DNA from: an uncultured Myxococcales bacterium
GTDB lineage: Bacteria; Myxococcota_A; UBA9042
Direction: 5' to 3'
Assembly (NCBI GenBank): GCA_903840165.1
Contig: CAIMEY010000064.1
Coordinates: 1-64,000 of the forward strand
Length of the DNA stretch: 64,000 bases
Made by a program: the position numbers and the translations under genes
Shown: positions 35,558-45,318 of the stretch, one piece after another
Position numbering within the stretch: the first letter of the stretch is position 1
Layout of the letters: each line of letters starts with the position of its first letter
The notes under the pieces: generated by a model
What the model was told of the DNA's origin: nothing
The model's database searches: none
What the model saw: only the letters and a program-made list of their open reading frames with translations

Positions 35558-37744
35558 ATGGCTCGCCTCAAAGCAGTGGCCCGACCCGAGGCCCAGCCGG
35601 CGGATCCCCAAGTTCGCCAACAGACTTGCCTGCAGTGGCTAGCCGCTGCTTGCCAGCATCTGCGGATGCGCCTGGTCATGGCGACGCAGGTTCGTCAGGC
35701 GCGCGCGGCGGGACTGAGCGAAGAAGAGGCCCTGCTTTCGGTGGAGCCGACACAGACTGAAGTTGCTGATTTGCTAGGAAATGTTCGGCAAGTGGAGGCC
35801 CAGGCTGCCGCCTTGTCGATCCGTCTGCCCATCGAAGTGCTGAGCTTGCAGGCGGACTTAGATGAGGTCGACCGCGACATTCTAACCCTGGCGATCGCGC
35901 CGCACGTTGACGTGGACATCCGCGATTCGATTGCGCGTTTCAACGACAATCTGCTGGCGAACTTCGTCGATGTGCGCCTGTGCCTTGAGTTCCTGGTCCG
36001 CGATCCGGTGCAGCGTCTGGCGATGCGCGGCCGGTTTTTGCCCGACGGTCCGCTGCGTTTGGCCCGCCTAGTTCAGCTGGAGAGGCCTCGCGAGGGAGGC
36101 GACAACCTGCTGGGCTGCGAACTTACGCCGGCGCCCCGGGCGATGCAATTGTTGCTTGGCGAAGAGGGGTTACTCGACTCGACCGTGGCCGACCTAGCGA
36201 CTTTTGTGCAGCCAAACGTCGGTTTGGACAGCGTGGTGCTGCCACCGGAGGATCTGACACCGCTGTTGTCCTTGCTGAGCCAGCATGCGCAGAGGCGTAC
36301 CCGAACCGCACGCGGCGCCTCGCCTTTCGCCCTGCCTGATGGAATCACCATTGAGATCAGCGGTCCGCCGGGAACCGGAAAGACCATGCTGGTCCATGCT
36401 TTGGCTAAGAATCTGCACAAGGCCGTGCTGGAAGTGGATGCGCAGCGCCTGCAGGATCTGGGCGACGGCGACTTCCGCCGCAGCCTGTTTTCCATTTTGG
36501 ATAATGCGCGGTTATCCGATGCCATCGTCGTGCTCGATGGCGTTGACGGGTTGCTGGCCAAAGGGGCGCCGCGCGTTGGCGACATTCAGGACATGCTGCG
36601 CAGCCATGTGGGCATTACCATTCTGACTTCGCGCGATTCGGCTGGCCTCGATATGAACGTCGATCGCTTTGTCATTCAGCGGTTGTTGCTCGATACGCCC
36701 GCCGCCATCGACCGACAACGGATCTTTGCCCTGCACTTGCCCGAAGGCGTTCGCTTCGCCGATGGCTGTGAACTTGTTGAAATTGCTGGACAATTTACAT
36801 TTCCTGGCGCGCTCATTCGCAACGCGATGCAGGTCGCGGTCAACCGAGCCGTCGGTGAAGACCCATTAGACCCGCAGATTACAACGGAAATGCTCAAGAA
36901 GGCCTGCCACGAGCAGATCCGTGCGAGCCTGGACGAGTACGCGGTGCGGCGCAAAGTCGGCCTCGGGCTGAGCGATCTGATCGTGCCTGAAGAAACCCGC
37001 GATGATATTGAGGAAATGTTCACAGCGGCCAAGCATCGGGCCCACGTCCTGCACAACTGGGGATTTGGCCAAAAAATGTCGACAGGTAAAGGACTTGTCG
37101 CGCTATTTTCGGGCGATCCGGGCACGGGCAAGACCTTGTGCGCGACCATCCTCGCCAACGAAATGGACCAGCAGCTATTTCAGATCGCCATTCCCCGCGT
37201 AGTGTCCAAATGGATTGGCGAAACCGAGAAGAACATTGAGAAAATCTTTGAGACGGCTCGGGCTGCCCACGGCATCCTGTTGTTTGACGAAGCGGACTCC
37301 CTGTTTGCCAGCCGTACCAAGGTCGATAGCTCCGTGGACCGCTACAGCAACATGGCGACCAACATGTTGCTTCAAGAAATCGAGAACTTTGAAGGAATCG
37401 TCATTCTGACGACCAACCTCGAGAAGAATATCGACAAGGCGTTCTCCCGGCGCATTGGCTTTAAGATCCACTTTCCCTTTCCTGAGGCGAGGTACCGAGC
37501 GCGCATCTGGAAAACGCTTATGCCCAAGGCCTGCCCGGTGGACCCGGCCCTGGATTGGCAGGAACTCGGGGAGCGCTATGAGCTGGCCGGCGGTAACATC
37601 AAAAATGCTGTACTTCGGGCTGCTTATCAGGCCGCGGCCGATAACGACATCGTGCGCGCCAAGCACCTAGAATTCGCCGCGCGGCAGGAATGCAAAAACG
37701 CCGGAAAAGTGTTTCGGGCTAGTGGGTTTGGTGATATTCTCTAA
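35558..37744 (+). CDS. double AAA+ ATPase (Afp15-like)
   Basis: Cytoplasmic protein of 728 residues. A helical N-terminus (1-250) is followed by two AAA+ modules. D1 (about 255-440) has Walker A GPPGTGKT (269-276), but its Walker B reads VVLDGVD, lacking the catalytic DE pair. D2 (about 465-700) is intact: GDPGTGKT (519-526), ILLFDEAD (573-580) and a NLEKNID...SRRIGF sensor/Arg region. The D2 block [15 protein letters not shown] and [12 protein letters not shown] recalls the ATPases of extracellular contractile injection systems (Afp15), yet no phage-tail-like gene is nearby. GGAG precedes the ATG. Substrate unknown. Confidence 0.85.
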   Translation: MARLKAVARPEAQPADPQVRQQTCLQWLAAACQHLRMRLVMATQVRQARAAGLSEEEALLSVEPTQTEVADLLGNVRQVEAQAAALSIRLPIEVLSLQADLDEVDRDILTLAIAPHVDVDIRDSIARFNDNLLANFVDVRLCLEFLVRDPVQRLAMRGRFLPDGPLRLARLVQLERPREGGDNLLGCELTPAPRAMQLLLGEEGLLDSTVADLATFVQPNVGLDSVVLPPEDLTPLLSLLSQHAQRRTRTARGASPFALPDGITIEISGPPGTGKTMLVHALAKNLHKAVLEVDAQRLQDLGDGDFRRSLFSILDNARLSDAIVVLDGVDGLLAKGAPRVGDIQDMLRSHVGITILTSRDSAGLDMNVDRFVIQRLLLDTPAAIDRQRIFALHLPEGVRFADGCELVEIAGQFTFPGALIRNAMQVAVNRAVGEDPLDPQITTEMLKKACHEQIRASLDEYAVRRKVGLGLSDLIVPEETRDDIEEMFTAAKHRAHVLHNWGFGQKMSTGKGLVALFSGDPGTGKTLCATILANEMDQQLFQIAIPRVVSKWIGETEKNIEKIFETARAAHGILLFDEADSLFASRTKVDSSVDRYSNMATNMLLQEIENFEGIVILTTNLEKNIDKAFSRRIGFKIHFPFPEARYRARIWKTLMPKACPVDPALDWQELGERYELAGGNIKNAVLRAAYQAAADNDIVRAKHLEFAARQECKNAGKVFRASGFGDIL

Positions 37745-37810
37745 GCCGATCCGGCAAAGGCTCCGGGCCAGCGTCAACGCCCAGTTCGAGCCCCTTGGCC
37801 TAAGCTTCGC

Positions 37811-38899
37811 TTAGCCATTGGCCACAGGGCTCGGCGTCTCAGCATCGAGCTTCTCAAACAATTCCCGCTGCTTATCGGTGAGTTTCTTGGGCACCCGCAG
37901 GCGGACATGGGCGAACTGATCGCCTCGACCGGATCCTGACAAGTGCGGCACGCCGCGACCGCGAATGCGAATCTGTTCTCCCGGCTGAATTCCCGCGGGA
38001 ATCTTGATCTTCTCGACAGTTCCATCGATCAACGGCACGTCGATCACGCCGCCGAGAACAGCGCGAATCACGTCGACATCGACCTCGCGGTGCAAGTCGT
38101 CGCCATCGCGCTGGTAGACTTCGTGAGGCTGCACGCTTAGGACCACGTACAAGTCGCCAGATGGTTGATTTGCCGCGCCTTTCTCACCCTCTCCCGCGAC
38201 CCGCAAGCGCGTGCCCGTATCGACACCCGCCGGAATCTTGACGGTTACCTTGCGCTCGACGCGCTTTTGTCCGGCGCCGGCGCAGTCGCCACACCGATTT
38301 TGTGCGCGCACCGTGCGGCCCTGGCCTTGGCAGTTGGGGCAGGTGACGGCAAAGACAAAAGGTCCTTGCCGTGTAGAGACTTGGCCGCGCCCTCCACACT
38401 GACCACAGGGTTCCGGCGTGGCCCCGGGCTTGGCCCCCGACCCTTGGCAGGTGCCACAGGCCTCGACGCGGGGAATGTTGATTTCGCGGCGGATCCCGGC
38501 GACAGCGTCTTCCAGGGAAATACCTAGATCATAACGCAAATCTGCGCCACGCCCCGGCTTGCGAGTGCCGCCGCCGCCACGACCACCAAAGATATCGCCA
38601 AAGATATCGCCGAAATGGCTGAACAGGTCGTCCATGTTGCCATAGGCCGGGCCGCTACCACTGCCGCCACTCTCGAAGGCGGCGTGGCCGTACCGATCGT
38701 AACGGGCGCGCTTTTCCGTGTCGGAAAGGACGTCGTACGCTTCAGCACATTGCTTAAACATTTCCTCGGCTTGCTTGTCGCCAGGATTGCGGTCCGGATG
38801 GTACTGCAGGGCTTGCTTGCGAAAGGCCTTCTTGATCTCGGCGGCGTCAGCCTCGCGGGTAACCCCAAGCAATTCATAGAAATCTGTCTTTGCCGCCAT
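37811..38899 (-). CDS. dnaJ: chaperone DnaJ
   Basis: Type I Hsp40 (362 residues). It has a J-domain with HPD at 34-36, a Gly/Phe-rich region (about 75-105), four CxxCxGxG zinc motifs ([32 protein letters not shown]) and the C-terminal substrate domains ([26 protein letters not shown]). It stimulates DnaK. ATG at 38899 has AGGGGA seven bases upstream. It is monocistronic in view and divergent from rpoN. A small hairpin with a TTC(G) loop overlaps its stop region (37797-37816). Confidence 0.96.
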   Translation of the reverse strand: MAAKTDFYELLGVTREADAAEIKKAFRKQALQYHPDRNPGDKQAEEMFKQCAEAYDVLSDTEKRARYDRYGHAAFESGGSGSGPAYGNMDDLFSHFGDIFGDIFGGRGGGGTRKPGRGADLRYDLGISLEDAVAGIRREINIPRVEACGTCQGSGAKPGATPEPCGQCGGRGQVSTRQGPFVFAVTCPNCQGQGRTVRAQNRCGDCAGAGQKRVERKVTVKIPAGVDTGTRLRVAGEGEKGAANQPSGDLYVVLSVQPHEVYQRDGDDLHREVDVDVIRAVLGGVIDVPLIDGTVEKIKIPAGIQPGEQIRIRGRGVPHLSGSGRGDQFAHVRLRVPKKLTDKQRELFEKLDAETPSPVANG

Positions 38900-39174
38900 G
38901 CCGTGTTCCCCTGCGTACGTTTGGCTGTGTCGCGCCTGCCGACGCGCCTGTCCTGTACAAAACTGTCTAGCTTGGGCCGGTTTTTCCTGCCCCCGCGCGG
39001 GCGTAGGCAAGGACGGGACCGAGATTTTGTCAAGCGCCGCGACGAATCATCAAGGGTGCCGCGGCCCTGCGATCGGGGAACGCAAGTTTCGCGCCAATTG
39101 CCAGAATTCGCTTGTGGCGTGCGTTTGGCGCGGCTAGACTGCCGCCAGGGACGTGGGGACAGGTTGGATGGTCA

Positions 39175-40881
39175 ATGGATTTTAAGCAGGGCTTGCACCT
39201 AGGGCAGCGTCTGGAACAGCGCCTGGTGATGACCCAGCAGTTGCAGCAGGCGATCAAGCTTTTGCAGCTGTCCCGGGCAGAACTGGTTGACTCCATTCAG
39301 GATGCGCTGGCCGAGAATCCCCTGCTGGAAGAAGCGCCGGCGGCGGATATGCAGTCCAATGCGCCGGAGAGCGGCGTGACCAGTGGCGAAGGTCAGATCG
39401 CCGATTTGGATGCCCCGGCGGAACCCCGGCAGCGCGAAGAAATCGATTGGCAATCATACTTTACAGACCTTGCGCGTGGCCCGTCTGAGGGCATGGGCAG
39501 CTACAGTGGCTCCGATGAGGAAAGGCCTCCCCTGGGTCAAACGCTGACCCGCGCCAGCAGCCTGAGCGAATACCTGCAAGAGCAGCTAGGGACGACCAAC
39601 CTCACGCCCGCAGAGTTGGGGGTAGCGGAGGAATTGATTGGCAATCTGGACGACGATGGCTACTTTCGCCCGAGCCGCCTAGACATCAAAGGGCCCGAGC
39701 TCGCACGCCGTCAGTTGGGCCGACAGGCTGATCAGGAAGGTTTTACCGCCCAGGACGACAAGACCGTGCTGCGGCTGCTGTGGCTGACCGACGACGAGAT
39801 GGCGGCGTGGCAGGAACTGACGGCGCTCAAAGGCTGCACGGCGGAAGCGTATTTCGGCAATTCGACGCGAGCGATCGCAGCCGTCACGGGGACAAGTGTC
39901 GCCGAGGTCGAACGAATCCTGGTGCTTGTGCGCGCCCTGGATCCGCCGGGTGTGGCCAGCCAAGACTTGCGGGAATGCCTTTTGAGCCAGGCCTTGATCC
40001 GGCATCCCCAAGAGAAACGCCTACATCGCTTGATCGAGGAATTCCTGCCCCTGCTGGAGCAACGCAATCACGCGCTGATTCGCCGCGAATTACGCTTGCA
40101 GCCCGATGAGTTGCACCGCCTGCTGGGACTGTTGGGCGCCATGGAGCCTCGGCCAGGTCGCGGATTTGTCAGCGATGACGCGCGTTACATCACGCCTGAC
40201 GTGTATGTCATGAAGATTGGCGAGGATTATACCGTCGTCCTCAACGAAGATGGGATGCCACGCCTACGGGTCTCGGACTTCTACAAGCACGCGCTGAGCG
40301 ATGATGGCCACTCTCAAGCCAAGGAATATCTTCAGGAAAAGATGCGCGCAGCCACATGGATGATTCGCTCGATTCACCAGCGCCAATCGACCATCCAGAA
40401 GGTCACTGAAAGCATCATGCGGCACCAGCGCAGCTTCTTGGACTTCGGCATTGAAAAGTTGCGCCCCCTGGTTCTGCGTGAAATTGCAGAGGATATTGGC
40501 CTGCACGAGTCGACCGTCTCGCGGGTGACAACCAACAAGTATGTGCATACGCCTCAAGGCATTTTTGAGCTCAAGTACTTCTTCGGCAGCCGAATTGAGT
40601 CGCAAACCGGCGAGGACATGGCGGCGGCGGCCGTCAAACAGGCGATCAAGAAGCTCATTGACCGCGAACCGGCCGGATCTCCGTTGTCCGATCAGGACAT
40701 TGCCGAGATCCTGCAGGGAGAATGGAATCGCGATCGCATTGCCGAGCGACTGTCGATCGCCGATGGCCAGGTCGATGCCGTGCGCCCGAGCCAACCGATG
40801 AATATTGCAAGACGAACTGTGGCAAAGTATAGAGAAGCCATTGGCATTGAGTCTTCGTCGCGACGGCGCAAGTCATACTAG
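39175..40881 (+). CDS. rpoN: RNA polymerase sigma-54 factor
   Basis: Sigma-54 (568 residues) recognises -24/-12 promoters and needs AAA+ activators. Region I is Gln/Leu-rich (RLVMTQQLQQAIKLLQLS). The core-binding region contains LDPPGVASQDLRECLL, HTH-like SIHQRQSTIQKVTESI and HESTVSRVTTNKYV. The C-terminal RpoN box is ARRTVAKYREA. It is longer than usual (about 480-500). An insertion of some 45-60 residues sits before the LDPPGV motif, around residues 165-245. ATG at 39175 is chosen as region I then starts normally. It is followed by rapZ after 97 bp, as in many proteobacteria. Confidence 0.95.
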   Translation: MDFKQGLHLGQRLEQRLVMTQQLQQAIKLLQLSRAELVDSIQDALAENPLLEEAPAADMQSNAPESGVTSGEGQIADLDAPAEPRQREEIDWQSYFTDLARGPSEGMGSYSGSDEERPPLGQTLTRASSLSEYLQEQLGTTNLTPAELGVAEELIGNLDDDGYFRPSRLDIKGPELARRQLGRQADQEGFTAQDDKTVLRLLWLTDDEMAAWQELTALKGCTAEAYFGNSTRAIAAVTGTSVAEVERILVLVRALDPPGVASQDLRECLLSQALIRHPQEKRLHRLIEEFLPLLEQRNHALIRRELRLQPDELHRLLGLLGAMEPRPGRGFVSDDARYITPDVYVMKIGEDYTVVLNEDGMPRLRVSDFYKHALSDDGHSQAKEYLQEKMRAATWMIRSIHQRQSTIQKVTESIMRHQRSFLDFGIEKLRPLVLREIAEDIGLHESTVSRVTTNKYVHTPQGIFELKYFFGSRIESQTGEDMAAAAVKQAIKKLIDREPAGSPLSDQDIAEILQGEWNRDRIAERLSIADGQVDAVRPSQPMNIARRTVAKYREAIGIESSSRRRKSY

Positions 40882-40978
40882 GTCGGCGGAGTTCTGGACG
40901 ATCCAGCCGACGAACTGGGCAGGAGTGGGTTCATTCGCTCGATGGAAAGGCCAACTATTGCAGGGAATTAGCACGTAG

Positions 40979-41875
40979 ATGCCCAAGCTGATCAACAACT
41001 CGCCACGTTTCGTCCTGGTCACCGGCATGAGTGGCTCGGGACGCTCGACCTGCCTGCGCGCCCTGGAGGACTTAGGCTTTTACTGCGTCGACAACTTGCC
41101 CAGCGCCCTGCTGCCTGCCCTGCACGAAACCCTGTTGGAACACTTGGAAACGGCGCCGGTAGCTGTGGGCATCGACATCCGCGCGGGATCGATGTTGGGC
41201 GACCTGGATGAGAGTTGGCGGACGCTGCAAAGCGTTGGCGTGCAACCAGAATTGCTCTTTTTGGACTGCGCCGATGACATTTTGATTCGCCGCTTCTCAG
41301 AAACCCGGCGGCGCCATCCGGTGTGGCAGGTCGGGACGATCAGCGACAGCATCCGCACGGAACGCAACACAATGCTGGCCTTGCGCGAGCGAACTACCTT
41401 GGTCATCGACACCACTGACAGCACCGTGCATCAGCTCAAGCGCCAGATTGGCCGCCTGTTCGATCCGCAACATTCGGCAGAAATGCGGCTAGTTGTTTCT
41501 CTGATGTCCTTTGGCTTTAAGCACGGCGTGCCCCGGGATGCGGATTACGTCATCGATGTGCGTTGGCTCGAAAACCCCTATTTCATCCCTGAACTCAAAG
41601 CATTAACTGGGCATGACCGCGCCGTCGTGGAATTCGTGATGCAGCGAGGCGGTACCCAAGCCCTGGATCGAATCTCCCAACTGCTTGATTACACATTGCC
41701 GTTGCACGCCCAGGAAGGACGAGCCCTGGTGACCCTGGCCATCGGCTGTACCGGCGGGCAGCACCGCTCCGTGGCGCTGGCCGAGGCCCTGGCAGACCAC
41801 CTGCGCCACACGCAAATCGGCCGCGTGACCGTGACGCACCGGGACGTGCTGCAAGCGCCTGCCCTGGGCTCCTAA
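40979..41875 (+). CDS. rapZ: RapZ-family nucleotide-binding protein
   Basis: RapZ family (298 residues). In enterobacteria it directs small-RNA control of amino-sugar synthesis. The N-terminal P-loop reads GMSGSGRST, with Arg in place of Lys, a change I recall from some other RapZ relatives. Then come ALEDLGFYCVDNLP, the LFLDC strand, and the conserved C-terminal SFGFKHGVPRDADYVIDVRWLENP and IGCTGGQHRSV. Its place after rpoN is the conserved one. Confidence 0.92.
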   Translation: MPKLINNSPRFVLVTGMSGSGRSTCLRALEDLGFYCVDNLPSALLPALHETLLEHLETAPVAVGIDIRAGSMLGDLDESWRTLQSVGVQPELLFLDCADDILIRRFSETRRRHPVWQVGTISDSIRTERNTMLALRERTTLVIDTTDSTVHQLKRQIGRLFDPQHSAEMRLVVSLMSFGFKHGVPRDADYVIDVRWLENPYFIPELKALTGHDRAVVEFVMQRGGTQALDRISQLLDYTLPLHAQEGRALVTLAIGCTGGQHRSVALAEALADHLRHTQIGRVTVTHRDVLQAPALGS

Positions 41876-41929
41876 GGCCTGCTGCGTGCTCTTTCTTGCG
41901 GGCCGGAGCCACCTTGCCATACTGCGGTC

Positions 41930-42775
41930 GTGCGTTGCGCCTGGAACCATTGCTGCGTGTTGCTTGGGCTGAGTCTCGGAGTCTCGGCTTGCTCGGGCAC
42001 TGAGGTGTACCGATCTCCGCCTGATCGCATGGTTTTTGCCGACGACCCGGAGGACAGCGCCATGGAGCGCATCGCCCCTCCCGTCCATCGGCCCGTGCGC
42101 CTACAGCGGCCGACGAGCGCCAAAGGTCTGCAACAGGCGCCCGTGCAGGCCCCAGCTCCTATCTGCGCAATTGCCAAGCGGGATCCGTCACGGTCGATTG
42201 GGGCTGCCAATGACGGGACATTGCGCGACGGCTGCCGCTTACCCATGGCCGGCGCAGGCTATGTCGGCGTAGGTGAACGTGTTTGGGGCGCAGATGCGAC
42301 AGTGGCATGGCTGCAGTGGGCCGCAGCCCAAGTCGCGCTGCAGTTTCCCGGGTCGGCCCCCTTGGTGATAGGCGCACTTTCGGCCGAAAATGGCGGGTTT
42401 ATCGCCCCGCACAAGTCCCATCAAAGTGGGCGCGACGCCGACATTGGCTACTTTCACACGGCGCGCAGCCAAGCGCGGCGTTTTGAGTTGACCACGGCGG
42501 ACAACTTGGACGCGGAAAAGACGTGGGCCTTCCTCGAAGCCCTGCTCTACACGGGCGACGTGACCTTTATTTTCATGGACTATGAGATACAAGCCTCCAT
42601 GTATGAGGCCCTCATCGACAACGGCTGGACCGAAGCGACCTTAGCGCCGCTGTTTCAGTACCCCGCCGGTCCCAGCATCGGCCGCGGCATCATCCGCCAC
42701 GCCAAGGGCCACGCCGACCATTTCCACGTGCGCCTGCGCTGCGTCGATGCAGACAAGCCTGACTGCATCGATTAG
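41930..42775 (+). CDS. M74 (MepA-like) murein endopeptidase lipoprotein
   Basis: Lipoprotein of 281 residues with lipobox VSAC. The M74 domain (about 110-275) shows the LAS zinc ligands in HQSGRDAD and HADHFHVRL. It would cleave peptidoglycan cross-links at the outer-membrane face. The start is GTG at 41930, without a strong ribosome site. Unlike the 27441-29429 protein it lacks HEAT repeats. It is 54 bp downstream of rapZ on the same strand. Confidence 0.87.
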   Translation: MRCAWNHCCVLLGLSLGVSACSGTEVYRSPPDRMVFADDPEDSAMERIAPPVHRPVRLQRPTSAKGLQQAPVQAPAPICAIAKRDPSRSIGAANDGTLRDGCRLPMAGAGYVGVGERVWGADATVAWLQWAAAQVALQFPGSAPLVIGALSAENGGFIAPHKSHQSGRDADIGYFHTARSQARRFELTTADNLDAEKTWAFLEALLYTGDVTFIFMDYEIQASMYEALIDNGWTEATLAPLFQYPAGPSIGRGIIRHAKGHADHFHVRLRCVDADKPDCID

Positions 42776-42823
42776 CCTGTAATTCCAAGCTAATGTTGGG
42801 CACAGCTGGCCTGGAACCGGTCC

Positions 42824-44536
42824 TTACCGCACCGGCAGTTGCGTCAAGAGCCAAGTCGCCAACTGCCGATGTCCATGGGCATTGAGGTGGGGATTGCCCG
42901 GCGGATCATCCAGGAAGATTTCGGTTTCTTGGCCATCACCCAGAGAATCCGTAAACATTTTCCAAGCATCGAGCAGCGGCAGGCCAAGATGCGTCGCGAT
43001 CGTTCGGGCCTCTTGCGCCTGCCCCTGAGGCCCAGCGTGGCGAACGGCACTGCGCACGGGAAGCAGAACGATCGTTAGTGCGATGTTTTGACTATGTAAC
43101 TGTTCAGATACGGCGCCAAGAATCGTCTGATAGCGTTCCGCAGCGGCCTCTTCTGGCAACGGTAAATAGCGGCCAAGTCTTTGCGAAATAAGCAGTTGCA
43201 GACCACAGAGATGGCGGGCCAGCAGCGACGACGCCGTCCATACACGTAGCGGATAAGGCGCCGGGCTACGCGCCAAAAACCAAGTCCACATGCCGTGTTG
43301 CGGACGCCAATCGGCGGGATCGCAGCGTTTGAGCAATGATCGGCCTGCCGCCGCTTGCAGCAGAGGACCGTCCTGACAACAGGGATAGGGCCTATCGATC
43401 TCCAAAAAATCATTGGCAACAAAGAGGTAGAGCACTACTTGATCGACGGTGCCTGCCGCCAGGACGCGTTGAAGCGCCAGCCATTGCGCATCAATCGAAG
43501 TGCCCGGTAACCCTAAGTTCACATGCGAAACAGTGGGTTGTGCTTGTTCGAGCAGGGTGGTGAAGCGTTCGGACTCGGCAACGCCCGAGCCAAAGACCAA
43601 GGAATCGCCCACATGCACGACGCGCCGCTGCGCAGGGATCGACCGGGACAGTCGGGCGAGCAAAGGATCGCGCGTGGAGGTGGGATACAGGAATTCGCAG
43701 GCAGCTTGGCTACTTTGGGCGTGCAATCGACCGGCGGCCAGCACGCCATCGAGGGCGGGCAACCACAGGCTGGCCTCCTCAGGCGGTGGAAAGGCCGGCG
43801 GCATCGGCAGGATCAGTCGGCAGAATACCTCTAACAATCCAAGACCTAACATCAGGGTCGCCAGGGCAATCGCCGGTCCTCGCAGCGAGGGCGGCCGAGG
43901 CCCAGCAACCACGCCAAGCCCCAGCGTCGACAACGCGGCCAAAGCCAGGGCATCCCAGAGGCCAAGGCGCAAAGTGGTCCACGCCAAAGCGCTAAAACTA
44001 ATAGCAAATATCAGCCCAAACACGCCAACGGTCCAAGCACGCCGCAGTCGCCGCCGCAGCCCGAGACGCAGGATCACACCCGCGCCAGCCCCCGAGCCCA
44101 GACCGGCAAGCAACCACAGCCCAGCGGTCCAGTCTGGTCCAATCCCCGAGGATTGCTGGGAATCGGGACGCTGGGACCACAGATCGGCCGGCGAATCCAC
44201 GGCCAAAGCCGCGACGATTTTACTAATATTTGCAGGCGGTTGCCCGGACCACTGCAGGCACCATGGGCCGGCAGGCTGGGCGCGACAGTTGCCCGACTCG
44301 GTCAGGACAAACGCATAGCATTTGGCTTGGGAATCGCAGACGGTTCCGTGCACACGATCGCGCTGAACTTGCGCGTCTTGTAAGGTGAATTCCGGCGCTG
44401 CCCGGGCAAAGGCCGCCTCAATCCGCGGCGCGGCGCTGGGCAAAAGAACAGCCTGATCAGCCTGGACCGGCGCTGACCACGCGATCGCCCACGCGAGCAG
44501 GCCTAAGGAGGCCTTGAGCGGACCGCGCGGCCTCAA
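42824..44536 (-). CDS. membrane SGNH-hydrolase-like protein
   Basis: Protein of 570 residues with a signal-like N-terminus, a Cys-containing outer segment, about four transmembrane helices (about 140-250) and a C-terminal SGNH/GDSL domain (about 310-570). Blocks seen are VHVGDSLVFGSG (Ser), NLGLPGTS (Gly), VANDF (Asn) and NPHLNAHGH (His). Such domains act as esterases or acetyl transferases on cell-surface glycans or lipids. The start is TTG at 44536 overlapping the upstream stop (TTGA). It is last of a four-gene operon. Confidence 0.78.
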   Translation of the reverse strand: MRPRGPLKASLGLLAWAIAWSAPVQADQAVLLPSAAPRIEAAFARAAPEFTLQDAQVQRDRVHGTVCDSQAKCYAFVLTESGNCRAQPAGPWCLQWSGQPPANISKIVAALAVDSPADLWSQRPDSQQSSGIGPDWTAGLWLLAGLGSGAGAGVILRLGLRRRLRRAWTVGVFGLIFAISFSALAWTTLRLGLWDALALAALSTLGLGVVAGPRPPSLRGPAIALATLMLGLGLLEVFCRLILPMPPAFPPPEEASLWLPALDGVLAAGRLHAQSSQAACEFLYPTSTRDPLLARLSRSIPAQRRVVHVGDSLVFGSGVAESERFTTLLEQAQPTVSHVNLGLPGTSIDAQWLALQRVLAAGTVDQVVLYLFVANDFLEIDRPYPCCQDGPLLQAAAGRSLLKRCDPADWRPQHGMWTWFLARSPAPYPLRVWTASSLLARHLCGLQLLISQRLGRYLPLPEEAAAERYQTILGAVSEQLHSQNIALTIVLLPVRSAVRHAGPQGQAQEARTIATHLGLPLLDAWKMFTDSLGDGQETEIFLDDPPGNPHLNAHGHRQLATWLLTQLPVR

Positions 44537-45318
44537 AACGGCCTCGGCACCTGGGCCCAGCCGTTGTTGTAGCTACGCCAACCCAGCAAGATCAGGGCTT
44601 GAGTGCCGCCCATGTCCCAATCGGGGTTGTGACTACCAAAGCCAAGCCAGCGCGCTTCATAGCGCAGCGTCAGCCACCAGCCGCTGCTAACCCCGCGATC
44701 GTGCAAAGGCTTGTCGTGCATCTCGCTCAGGGGAATATCGATGCCCGCCCCGACACGCAGTCCGACACGCCAATCCGTGGCCGATGGACCGGATTGTCCT
44801 GTAGCGGCAACTGCTTGGACACCATCAAGGCCCACTCGCGAAAGGGACGGACCGGCATAGCCGTGAAAGCCCGCAACGACATCGTTTAGGAAATCGTTGA
44901 ACACCAGCATGGGAAAGGCGGGGTGAATCGCCATTTGCCCGCCAATTTCAGTTAGTTGTAATGGACCATGGCTGCGATGCGCTAGGTTCAGCTCAAAGTC
45001 GGCAAATTGGGCAATAAAGCTAATGCGCGCGGCTGCATACACACCGTAACCCTGCGAAGGCACTGTCGGCAGCGATTGACGCAGGTGCGACAAAATCGGT
45101 CCAACGACAAAACCCGTGGCATTTCCATCCCATTTGTGTGGATACGCCGGATCGGCAGGCGGTTGCGGAGCTGTGTTCAAGGCTGGTCTGGCGTGAGGAT
45201 CTGCCTGATCTTGGGGTGTTGCTGGAACCTGGCTGGTCAAGGCTTGGGCCAAGACCGTCCCACTGGGCCCAGACAGCGCCAAAGCCAAGGCCACGATGGC
45301 CATCACGCCACGGTTCAT
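44533..45318 (-). CDS. putative outer-membrane beta-barrel protein
   Basis: Protein of 261 residues with a signal peptide (cleavage near VLAQA). The remaining 235 residues alternate hydrophobic and polar residues (FVVGPILSH, YGVYAAARISFIAQF, WWLTLRYEARWLGFG) and end in an aromatic-rich strand with terminal Phe, as expected of an outer-membrane barrel. It overlaps the cytochrome gene stop by one base (TGATG) and the SGNH gene by four. Family unknown. Confidence 0.65.
   Translation of the reverse strand: MNRGVMAIVALALALSGPSGTVLAQALTSQVPATPQDQADPHARPALNTAPQPPADPAYPHKWDGNATGFVVGPILSHLRQSLPTVPSQGYGVYAAARISFIAQFADFELNLAHRSHGPLQLTEIGGQMAIHPAFPMLVFNDFLNDVVAGFHGYAGPSLSRVGLDGVQAVAATGQSGPSATDWRVGLRVGAGIDIPLSEMHDKPLHDRGVSSGWWLTLRYEARWLGFGSHNPDWDMGGTQALILLGWRSYNNGWAQVPRPF

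Noticed and set aside
37797..37816. Terminator at the dnaJ/AAA convergent gap
   Set aside because: The hairpin is short with a bulge, overlaps the dnaJ stop and lacks a T-run on either side.
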